Of a stretch of DNA of 64,000 nt, positions 54,949-64,000 are shown piece after piece. A model generated the notes under the pieces. That model searched no databases, had not been told where the DNA came from, and was given only the letters and a program-made list of their open reading frames with translations. Source of the DNA: Siphonodentalium dalli (Eukaryota; Mollusca; Scaphopoda; Gadilida; Siphonodentaliidae); NCBI GenBank assembly GCA_032622095.1, contig CP136069.1, positions 189,277,122 to 189,341,121 on the forward strand, read 5' to 3'. Position numbers and translations under genes: made by a program. Positions within the stretch are counted from its first letter, which is position 1, and each line of letters begins with the position of its first letter.

Positions 54949-57900
54949 ACTGAAATTCCTGTCTTGGAATGCTACTGGCATAACTAGTAGCGCCGCATAT
55001 TTAAAGAATATCCTTGACAATGAGACATTCCACGTTGTCGGTCTATCTGAACACTGGTTATGCGACAGCAAGATCGACTTCTTGAACACACTAAGTTATA
55101 AGTATACTTGCATAAGCAAGCCTGGAAAAACGTTAAAAATAACCAGGGGTGGCACATATGTCAGAGGCGGAGTTACGATATTTATCCGAAATGATGTTTC
55201 GATTAAGTGTGTTGAACTGAGTATCGACGACGATTAACTCGTCGGGATACAGCTCAAACTATATGACAGACACCATTTATCTGTTATCCAGTTGTACATA
55301 CCAAACGTTAACCATGGTGATGAAGTGTTCAAACACTACATTGAGCTTCTAGAAGATTTAAACTCAGAGTTTTCACCACACGGTCCTGTTCTGATGATGG
55401 GCAACTTCAACGCTCACTTACAACGTGATTCACATACTGACGTTTCTAGACATAAAAATACTAGAAGTACACTTTTTAGTGATTTCATTGACAAGACAGT
55501 GCCAGCTGACGTCTCTTATATCTTCAAGCACGTGTAAAGGCAGTGAATACTCATACATACCATATTATACAGTTAACAAACCTTCTCTCCTAGACCACAT
55601 ACTGATACCAAAGATGTTTCTAGACACTGTAGTTGATTGTGAAGTGATCAGCGACGATTCTCTCAATACATCCAACCACCATCCGGTTTCATGCTCAATT
55701 ATATGTAAGAACCCAGTTCCAATCACGCAGTCGCTTACTGATCGCCGTCGTTTTGCGTGGCAGCGTGCTAATCTAGAGGCATACAGGAACAACTTGGACT
55801 CACTATGCCCTGATCCATACGGATGTGTTCTAACCTCCAAAGTGTCGTTAAACAACTTCTATGAGGCACTGATACACGCCATTGTAACGCTTCAGACTTA
55901 TCAGTTCCGATAAAGCGTTTTTCCCGCCATATCAAACCATATTGGAATGCAAACCTCGACAGACTGAAATTAGACATGCGCGATTTGCACAAACAATGGC
56001 TGATTGCAGGCAAACCAGTGTCAAGCTCTCCACATTATGTTAGTTATATGCAAGCGAAGCGCCAATTCAAGAGAGCACACCGAGAGGCTGTCCGTGATTC
56101 AATGAAGGCCGAGTGTTACGAACTTGAAAATAATGCATTGCATAACCCAACTATGTTCTGGCGCACATTGAAAAGGAAATCTCACACGCAAATGGTCGGA
56201 TCAGTAATGAAATTTGACGAAGTTCCCACACGTGACCCGGTTGAAATTAATTCAGGTTGGGCTTCATATTTTGCCGAACTCTACACTCCAGAAAAGCATT
56301 GCAATCCAACTTTTGAAATAGATGTTACCACGGAGGTAAGAAATTTCATGCTCAGCAGACAAGATGTTGAAGTTTGCTCCCAGTGTCGGCCGATTTCTAT
56401 GGATGAAATTGATTGTGCAATAAACAAAGCTCCTGGTTACGACTGTGTCACGAGTGAACATTTTAGTAATCACACAGATAATCTTAAGGAATGTATTCTG
56501 GGGTTCTATTCAATGCCATCCTGGAACTTGAATGGATCCCACCTGGAATTAAACTTGGCGTCATTATCCCTCTGTATAAAGGACACCCCAAGCCTTCGAC
56601 GTCGCCAGATAGCTATCGGGCAATAACACTCCTACCAGTGATTTACAAAATGTTTGAAACAATTCTACAGCAACGAATTCTAAGCTCAACGGAACTATCT
56701 AACTTTCCTGACCAATTGCAGTTTGGCTTCCAAAAAGGATTTGGATGCAATATAACTTCATTTGTACTACAAGAAGCTATATCACACGCAAACGATCATG
56801 GTTCAAAAGTGTATGCAGCTTTTCTTGATTCTAAGAAGGCCTTCGATAGAGTGTGGCACGAAGGCCTTTTGTTCAAATTCATACGCCTCGGGTTTTCCAG
56901 TAAATTTATCAGATTGCTCGGAAACGTCCACACGGATATGAGTAGCATGGTGTTTGCTAACAACATATTCTCGGAGAAGTTTAGCATTGGTCAAGGGACA
57001 AGGCAAGGGGATGTTCTCTCGTCATTGTGCTATCTCATTTACATCAATGATCTTCTACTAGACTTAAGGAAGTCTCCATTTGGACTAAATGTCGGTTCTA
57101 TATCATGTGTCTCACCTACTACTGCAGATGACATCACCATTTTATCTCTAACTAAACACGGCCTGGACAATCTTATGGACACATGCTTTAAGTATAGTAT
57201 TCAATGTAGATTTAGTTTCTCGTGCACTAAAAGTAAAACTGTGGTCTTTAACGAGTCACAAGCTGCACACAACCGCAGTAGGCGTACATGGATGCTTGGT
57301 TCCGATTTTATAACGGAGGGTACCGATTGTGCACATCTTGGATTGGTACAAGGAAAATTCACATCGAATGTATCGCATAGTTCAGTTGTTTCGTCAGCAA
57401 TGAGAAAGACATTCTTCGCCATCGCGGGTAAGAGACTACTGAACAGTGCTTCGCCGATTACAATGTGCAATATCATCAAGACTGTGGTTCAACCGAAAGC
57501 ACTATACGGTTGTGAGGTTATCCCTCTACAACAAACGACTGCTATTGCCATCATAGAACGTTCATTGCGTACCTGTGTAAAATCTGCCCAGTCTCTACCA
57601 AAACGAACAAATACAAAACTTGCTCTCGGACTATTGGGTATCTTACCAATGGAGAAGGACATACACATACGTAAACTGTGCTTTCTTGGTACCCTTATAA
57701 ACCTTCCATTTCACAAACAGGATCCATTGAAAATTTTCCTCATCAAAGCTCATTTGCAGCGGCTGTACAAAAGACCTGTATCTGGATTCGTCACAGAGAT
57801 AATAACTATATTGAGGGCGTACCGACTTGACTCATTTCTGGATAAATTGTTAGACCTAGGCGATTTTCCAAACCAATCTGTGTGGAAACGTATAGTGAGA

Positions 57901-58419
57901 GAGACAGTAAAACTGGGCTATATATCTTCATGGCGTGCGTCAGTCGAAAATGATTCTGACCTGTGTGTGTTCAGGAAGGTTGTACCTGATCCTCTATCTG
58001 GGTGGTATGTTTGGAAGCGCATGCGTTCACAACCGACATTTTCCTCCAAATACAAGAACTTTGCGATTCTGCTGAACAAGACAACATACCCAAACAATAG
58101 TATATGTCGTCAGTGCCTAAATACATACGACCAAGAGCTGGATCACGCCTTGTTCACGTGCTCGTCACTTCCGATCCTGTTGCTGAGAAATTGTTTTTGG
58201 GAACGGGTCATCGATTGTTGTGGCATCGAAATATATCTCTTTGTTTCCGGTCTAGTGAAGGACGACTTCCTTTCCCTAATCTTGGGAAGTGAACACCCAT
58301 CACCATTGGACGCTGTGGGTCACTGTCGGGACTCATTTATCGATATAGCCGCTTTTTTCCTTTTTGTTATGTGTTCCCTAATTAGGGCAAAATTTACAGC
58401 CCACTCGCATGTGACTTAG
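54932..58419 (+). pseudogene. Non-LTR ORF2 (APE + RT), broken
   Basis: Begins MDMHHKLKFLSWNATGITSS; endonuclease motifs VVGLSEHWL, MMGNFNAH and SNHHPVS follow. The frame has a TAA at 55235 and shifts near 55530, 55905 and 56490. From 56491 it is open for 642 codons: SYRAITLLP, FLDSKKAFDRVW, GQGTRQGDVLSSLCY, TADDITILS, and a C-terminal knuckle CRQCLNTYDQELDHALFTC. In the endonuclease, GNFNA replaces GDFNA, a change of a catalytic Asp that alone would disable it. Thr precedes ADD where an aromatic residue is usual. Confidence 0.85.
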
Positions 58420-58712
58420 CATAATTCATCACTGCTCGGTATTCTGTACTAACCAATAACATATATCTAGTGCTGAGTGTCCATACATGCAGGGATATAT
58501 ACGAGTGATATTCTCACTGGACACAAACTGTTGTAAGCGGATCTAAATGCAAAGATGTAAATACTATAACATTTTCGCTCACATACATACGGACACTCGT
58601 TAACCGACCTTATGCAAGTGAAATTGATATAAAATGTATGTCACTATTGTATTTATAAACATGTATATACTTGTACACATATCTCTCCTTCAAGGAGGCA
58701 ATAAAGATCTCT
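58420..58712 (+). other. 3' UTR and terminal hairpin of the ORF2 element
   Basis: Ends with hairpin CTCCTTCAAGGAG (58685-58697), GCAATAAAGAT and a CT-repeat tail. AATAAA could also serve as polyadenylation signal. The minus-strand relative ends the same way (32594-32625), with a compensating base-pair change in the stem. Confidence 0.65.
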
Positions 58713-59859
58713 CTCTATACATTTATAACGAAAAACACTTCACATAAAACACATACTCGCGGCACAATTAATATTCATAACGCATCATCGATCGGGACTA
58801 TACTATTTCACGTTTTAGTCTGAAATCTGTTTTATATAAATATTTAAATTTAAATAACACTAGGATCCGAGTGTGGTCGTTGGCATGGTTTAATCCAGCG
58901 TAAAAAGATGTCATAGTTACTTTTCTATTTAGGAAACCGAACTGAAACATGTATAAATATCGTTCGTCAACCGGACATGTTCCCCATGCACATATCAACA
59001 CCATTGTAGCTTTTAAAGTCATATTTTGCTCTCGTGTTCGTAAATTCCCTATAGCGTACAACTGTTGTTAGGGACCGGCTTGTGGTGCGATTCATATCAC
59101 TAGGCAGGCGTATGTTGCTTCCGGGTTTAAGCTATCGGCTCATTGGCTATAATTGAAATTGGGGCGGTACCTATGGATAGGTCCATTGTCTGTTGTTCAA
59201 TGCTCGAATGTTGGTTCATTTATTTATTGGTAAGACAACCCAAGCACAGTGCCTTGGCCATTAAGAGCCATCAAAAGAACAAAAGAAAGTAAGGTCTGTA
59301 TCGTCTAAATACATATATATCTTTATGACAAAAGCGTCATCACCTGGTGTTTGTTATACGACTCCATGTGCTTGGAGCGATTAGCATTAGGTGTACATTG
59401 GTGTTGATTTCGTGTAGTGTCAATGGCAGACGCTTTGTGTTGTAATAAAAACAACTTGTGAGTGGAGATCAGGGAAACACTTTAAGTGGCTGAGGTTTAT
59501 ATTGCGAGTCAAATTTCCAAATGAACTTCTTTCATTTGGAGTTTGATCCGTATTAATTCCAACATTTTACAAAACCAATCGATCTTTCCAACAAGCCGCA
59601 ATTAAAAAATTATAATTGCATAGTCACCAGGATATACTTATTGTCTTCCTGCGAATTGAACATATATGCACCAGAATCTGGTGACCAGATACCAATAGGT
59701 ATAGATCAAACTAAGCACAAACTCGCGAATAAATAAAACTACCGATCGCGTTCAGATATCGTATTGCCTATTTCCGCTATATGTTACATTGTAATACACC
59801 GCAAATTTGTTTTGTCCATTCCAAATAATATCCATGTACAACGCAATGGTGCTCATACA
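58713..59859. other. No gene recognised
   Basis: Unassigned A+T-rich DNA. At about 59218-59275 the minus strand reads 'TTGTCTTACCAATAAATAAA', which looks like the 3' tail of another non-LTR element, but no body was found. Confidence 0.4.
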
Positions 59860-59861
59860 GT

Positions 59862-60815
59862 CCAAAATCTTTGAATAATTCAATGTGGCTCATATAATAT
59901 GTATTTCGGCATGAGGACAGGGTACGAAACATATTCTTTCCGATGGGGCGTCGTAGAAATACGAGAAGATGTCGAAGGTCATAAATATGTAATCTGCACC
60001 CAGGAATGCCAGACCAAGATGCACACAGGTGAACATGTTATTAGGAAGCCAAGGGCATATGAGACCAATGAAAATGTTAGGAATCCTGTTATGTTGTATG
60101 AGCTGTTTGAATTAAAACATCCCAATGCTTTTAACCCTTTACCCAACAGAAGGGCCCTGTGCCAATGCATTCTCTTATATATGCGAGTCGACCATAGGTC
60201 GCCTCGCATATATAAGAGAATGCATTGGCTTAACACATTAAAAATTATAAAATTGTTAAAGAATGTAAGAAAAAATGGTAAAAAGTGTTAAAAAAAGATT
60301 TTTTTTAGGCCAATGCATTCTCTTATATATGCGCGGCGACCTATGGTCGACTCGCATATATAAGAGAATGCATTGGCACAGGGCATAACTGTAAATATCA
60401 CAATGTGGTCAAGGAGCCGGTTCCAATGATATCCATATTTGTATGGTTCTATTGAGACAGACCGAAGATATTTTAGGCTGTTGAAGCTTTATTTGGCCGG
60501 TTTTGGCCGGTTTGTTGGGTAAAGGGTTAAATACGCAGACAGTCCTTTCTTCCTAGCGCTAAACCACCAAGGATGGGGAAAGGAAAATCGTGGTTTAGGC
60601 AAAACGCACACAAATTAAGTTCCATATACAACATAATGAAAAACAATTTGGAGGACGAAAACATAAAGACTGACAAAGGACTCAGCCCGTACAGTGTCTG
60701 GAAGCATTTGGTCCAAACACTAAACGATGAGGGCGTTCCATCACACCATATCGTCCAAATTTCGGATCATCAGAATATTAATAGTCTATTAAACTATTTC
60801 AAAATTAACACGGAC
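59862..60815 (+). pseudogene. Tyrosine-recombinase-like (DUF3504/Crypton-type) fragment
   Basis: Left of the MITE: PKSLNNSMWLI, then MYFGMRTGYETYSFRWGVVE, then RNPVMLYELFELKHPNAF. Right of it: YADSPFFLALN and, after a frameshift near 60569, WFRQNAHKLSSIYNIM, LSPYSVWKHLVQTL, VPSHHIVQISDHQN and NYFKIN. This order matches the DUF3504 proteins (KIAA1958/ZMYM/QRICH type) derived from Crypton tyrosine recombinases. The usual HSxRK box reads YSVWK, losing both His and Arg. The later His (SDH) and the Tyr are kept. Only the C-terminal part is present, with at least two frame breaks. Confidence 0.7.
60135..60526 (+). mobile_element. piggyBac-like MITE, copy 5
   Basis: The best-preserved copy: perfect CCCTTTACCCAACA/TGTTGGGTAAAGGG ends and perfect TTAA on both sides (60131-60134, 60527-60530). 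Removing it with one TTAA restores the recombinase frame as HPNAFKYADSPFF, which proves the TTAA duplication. Both hairpins are present; one arm has a single change (GCGCGGCG). Confidence 0.9.
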
Positions 60816-60818
60816 TAG

Positions 60819-61239
60819 AGCAGACCGGGTTCGTCAATAGTATCTGCAGACAATCGTGACAGTATCACTGAGTCAGACCGAAATGACTGACTTTCACCGA
60901 CTCCTTGCAGCGATTCAGAATCATACACAATGGATTCAGTGACAGGTCCAATAAAAGACATTCCACGCACCAATAAATTTGTACCTCCACCAATACGTTT
61001 GTACCTCCAGTGGTCTCAAAGTTAACGCATGAACAATGAATTGAATGTGACAAGTCTGAAACAGTTCAAACGGAGAATATATGAAGCAATAGTGAATGGA
61101 CTTAAGAACTGATTATTGAACGTTTCTTGTCAAAGTCATTGCAGATTTAACTGAATAATTAAACCGGAAGTTTTATTTTTCAAATTTCGAAAATTGTAGC
61201 AGGTTGAAAAGTGTAACCCCTGATGGAATGTGGATTACT
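60819..61239. other. No gene recognised
   Basis: A short direct repeat 'AATACGTTTGTACCTCCA'-like near 60970-61015 is the only feature I see. Confidence 0.4.
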
Positions 61240-61502
61240 CTTCAGTCATATACTGACAATGAGACAACTTTGTTGATGAAGTGACAGTCTATGACTTGAA
61301 GGACGTTCTGACGCAAAATGACATTTCATTCACCAAAATTCTGTTAATGTCAAATAACTCGGCTAGAATCAATGTCTGTGAATCTCAAGTTGACCAAGTT
61401 ACAAGCAGGTATTTTTGGGCAAATCGGATTTATTGTCGGAAATGGATACCTTACAACGAGCATACAACAAAGCGTGAAGAAGAACGCCGTTATTATGATT
61501 AG
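61240..61502 (+). pseudogene. ORF1 C-terminal remnant of the last non-LTR element
   Basis: The frame reads VDEVTVYDLKDVLTQNDISF, then SARINVCESQVDQVTSRYFW, then NRIYCRKW. It parallels the RRM-like C-terminus of the intact ORF1 at 52552 (FWPEGVYCRPW). Upstream codons contain stops and no N-terminal part is recognisable, so ORF1 of this copy is decayed or truncated even though its ORF2 is open. Confidence 0.55.
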
Positions 61503-61714
61503 TTTGATTGATTGCTTGCCTATAGTGAGCACTATTAATTGTATTAACACGAAGTAATATCATGTCACCACCCTGTCATTCTAACCTACACCATAAGTCG
61601 TATTTTACTATAATAGGTTTATTGCTGTGCCTACTATCGACATTGTGTATTCATGTATCTCTAAATTATATATCACAATATGTACCGCCGTATTTGAGCA
61701 CCACATATATTATC

Positions 61715-64000
61715 ATGACGTCCAATAACTGTAGCCAATTAAAACGGAGCTTCCTAACATGGAATGCCACAGGCCTAATGAGCTCTTCAGCTTACCTAAC
61801 AAGATTTCTTGAATTTAATCATATCGATGTGGTAGGTGTCAGTGAACACTGGCTACATGAACACAATGCAGATTATGCGCAATGTATCAGTAAGCAATAT
61901 GATTATCACGTTGTCTGTGACGCCTCGCAACGTCTACCCATGCAGAGGGGTAGATATTCCGGCGGTGTTCTACTTATGTGGCATAAAAAATACGCAAAAT
62001 ACGTTACCGCTCTTCAAATTCCAGATGATAGGATTGCTGGCATTCAAATGCAAATTAGCCGACATCAGTATCTATATATCTTCCAGATATACCTTCCTTC
62101 TACAAATCACACTCTTGACTTTTACAAAGAGTATTTGCAAAAGGTCAGCACTGTTTTCGATACATATAGTTCGCTTGGCAAAATAATTATGATGGGAGAC
62201 TTTAATGCAAATCCGGACAAAAAGGGTCCAAGGAATTCTGCATTCAAGAAATTTGTCAAAGCGCTAAAATGTTTCTCTGTGAATCACTCGAGATGCAGAT
62301 ACCCAAATAGTTCTACGTGTATTCCGTACAATAGTAATAACGGCACAGTTATTGATCACGTTTTGATTCCCACTGAAGACTCAGCCCTTATACCAGACAT
62401 CAATGTTATCGATGACGATTCCCTAAATGTGTCAAATCATCGCCCAATTTTGTTCACAATGCAATTTCCAGTTGACAATCACGGCATTTACAACGTCACG
62501 AACAATAACTCTAAACCAAATTGGAAAAAAGTTAAATCAGACCCTTCAATTTTGCAAAATTATCGCAATGCTCTTGACTTAAAGCTATGTGATAGTAAAA
62601 CTGACATTATTAACGTATCTGAAGTTGATGTTATATATAATGAGATTGTAAGCGCGATAACATATGCATCTGATCAGTGTATACCCCGCAAGAGGTTCTC
62701 AAAACACCTCAAACCGTTCTGGAATAAAGAACTTAATAGCTTGCATAAAGAAATGAAAAAGTATCGATCTATTTGGATCAGGGATGGCCGACCCCGTTCT
62801 TGCTCGGGTGCTATAAACGCAAAGGCACACTTTCGAAGGTTGTATCGTTTGAAATCTTATAAGTACATTCAGGAAATAAATCATGAAATTGATCACAAAG
62901 CTGAAGTTGACCACGACTCATTCTTTAGGTTATTCAATCTGAAACGGTCTAAACGAGTCAGCCCCAATAATATGTTTCATCACGATGGAAAACTCTTAAG
63001 GGACCCTGAAGACATTGTGTGCGCATGGGGTGATTACTTTGAACAATTATATACGCCACTGACCTCAGAAGAATTTGATCAAACGCATTATACCTCAGTA
63101 AATAGTTTTGTCAATGACATAATACAAGAAAAGGCACCTTCTTCTATTGATAAACTCATTCTCTTCCCAGTTACATGTCAAGAACTCAAATCTGTGTATA
63201 AGTCTCTAAGCTTAAATAAAGCTGTAGGGTGGGATAACGTAGCATACGAGCATATTATATACGGCAGCGACTTACTCACAAATATTTTATCAACCTGCTT
63301 ATCCGGAATATTTAAATATGGTAAAGTTCCAAAAAATGCAAAGAAAGGAATAATTATAACTCTACACAAAGGCGGTTCCAAAAGCAAAGATGACTTTAAT
63401 AACTATAGAGCAATTACATTGATGCCTGCCCTATACCAAATTACTGAACGTGTGCTTCTGAACCGAATCGAGAAATTCTCTCCCCGTACTCTAGAAGTTG
63501 ACCCATTGCAGCACGGGTTCCAAAAATGTTTGAGCTCAAATATGGTGTCGTACATGACACTAGAATGTATTGATTATGCTAAAGATGTTGGTCACAAAAT
63601 GTACGCATGTTTCCTGGACGCAATGAAGGCCTTTGACACGGTGTGGATCAACGGGTTGTTGTACAAACTATATGATCGCGGCATTCAAGGCCTCTCGTGT
63701 TCTCTTATACATAGCCTGATATCTGATGTCCAATGTTCAGTTAGGTATAACGGTACATCATCCCGTTGGTTCACAGTGTGTCAAGGAGCAAGGCAGGGGG
63801 GAATATTATCCCCTTCATACTATATGATCTATGTGAACGACCTCATACTACAGCTGAGTAACTCAAGAAATGGTCTAAACTTATATGGTATAGATTGTTC
63901 CAGCCCAACGCTAGCTGACGATATGTTATTACTTTCACTTACTATGACTGGGTTACGTAATCTTTGCGACATCTGCTACCGTTACAGCACGGTGTGGCGC
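61715..64000 (+). CDS. Non-LTR ORF2 (APE + RT), open to the window edge
   Basis: From ATG at 61715 I read 762 codons with no stop up to base 64000, so the 3' end lies outside. Endonuclease: SFLTWNATGLMSS, VVGVSEHWL, IIMMGDFNAN (catalytic Asp kept), VIDHVLIP, SNHRPI. Linker, then RT: NNYRAITLMP, CFLDAMKAFDTVW, QGARQGGILSPSYY, LADDMLLLS. Residue before ADD is Leu. It is the closest relative in the window of the minus-strand RT at 38990 and of the broken ORF2 at 54932. The remaining thumb and C-terminal knuckle would follow beyond the window. Confidence 0.9.
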   Translation, partial: MTSNNCSQLKRSFLTWNATGLMSSSAYLTRFLEFNHIDVVGVSEHWLHEHNADYAQCISKQYDYHVVCDASQRLPMQRGRYSGGVLLMWHKKYAKYVTALQIPDDRIAGIQMQISRHQYLYIFQIYLPSTNHTLDFYKEYLQKVSTVFDTYSSLGKIIMMGDFNANPDKKGPRNSAFKKFVKALKCFSVNHSRCRYPNSSTCIPYNSNNGTVIDHVLIPTEDSALIPDINVIDDDSLNVSNHRPILFTMQFPVDNHGIYNVTNNNSKPNWKKVKSDPSILQNYRNALDLKLCDSKTDIINVSEVDVIYNEIVSAITYASDQCIPRKRFSKHLKPFWNKELNSLHKEMKKYRSIWIRDGRPRSCSGAINAKAHFRRLYRLKSYKYIQEINHEIDHKAEVDHDSFFRLFNLKRSKRVSPNNMFHHDGKLLRDPEDIVCAWGDYFEQLYTPLTSEEFDQTHYTSVNSFVNDIIQEKAPSSIDKLILFPVTCQELKSVYKSLSLNKAVGWDNVAYEHIIYGSDLLTNILSTCLSGIFKYGKVPKNAKKGIIITLHKGGSKSKDDFNNYRAITLMPALYQITERVLLNRIEKFSPRTLEVDPLQHGFQKCLSSNMVSYMTLECIDYAKDVGHKMYACFLDAMKAFDTVWINGLLYKLYDRGIQGLSCSLIHSLISDVQCSVRYNGTSSRWFTVCQGARQGGILSPSYYMIYVNDLILQLSNSRNGLNLYGIDCSSPTLADDMLLLSLTMTGLRNLCDICYRYSTVWR

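Overview
The window is eukaryotic and made almost entirely of transposable elements and repeats. It contains no rRNA or tRNA gene that I can see, no bacterial-style operon, and no convincing intact host gene. The mix of Helitron-type ends, CR1-, Jockey- and other APE-type non-LTR retrotransposons, TTAA-flanked MITEs, hAT and Mutator-like non-autonomous elements and long palindromic elements, in A+T-rich DNA, fits a marine invertebrate. A mollusc is my guess, but the sequence does not prove it.

Layout, left half. 1-1450: degenerate minisatellite with Helitron-like insertions and a CA/TA microsatellite. 1573-1975 and 14678-15190: two copies, in opposite orientation, of a foldback element. 4930-7680: CR1 3'-end fragment split by a 2.3-kb Mutator-like element (5127-7443, 9-bp TSD). 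8880-14350: another CR1/L2-like fragment split by a 4.6-kb palindromic element (9031-13620, TAA duplication). That element carries decayed copies of a gene encoding an orphan acidic-motif/Cys-rich protein, and is itself invaded by a 0.72-kb foldback (11578-12301). 16388-18412: element with poly-G/poly-C ends. 18717-23816: 5.1-kb palindromic element with about 0.95-kb arms, an ORF near the inner end of each arm, and a 3.2-kb minisatellite core. 24489-25674: hAT-like element with a perfect 8-bp TSD. Five copies of a TTAA/CCC-ended (piggyBac-like) MITE with twin hairpins lie at 4588, 15274, 26597, 29322 and 60135.

Layout, right half. 31921-42007: a 5'-truncated non-LTR element on the minus strand (body 38675-41343, 3' end 32594-32655), flanked by direct copies of a 0.67-kb segment as if by a giant target-site duplication. 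Its 3' UTR is interrupted by a Jockey-type element (ORF1 plus a complete ORF2 with APE and RT) and by a 1.26-kb cassette with a 290-aa ORF. 37011-53745: an 8.37-kb tandem duplication whose two units appear to differ only in homopolymer lengths. Its junction fuses one retrotransposon's ORF1 in frame with the tail of the Jockey ORF2. 52552-58712: the complete but broken element (intact 798-aa ORF1, ORF2 with one stop and three frameshifts). 59860-60815: a tyrosine-recombinase-like (DUF3504/Crypton-type) pseudogene interrupted by the fifth MITE. 61715-64000: the start of another APE-RT ORF2, open for 762 codons to the window edge.

The coding regions are copy-and-paste or cut-and-paste machinery, not a pathway. 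Their main value is the nesting record. Three insertions, removed on paper with one copy of the target duplication, restore the host reading frame. This independently supports the duplications claimed (9-bp for the Mutator-like, TAA for the palindromic element, TTAA for the MITE).
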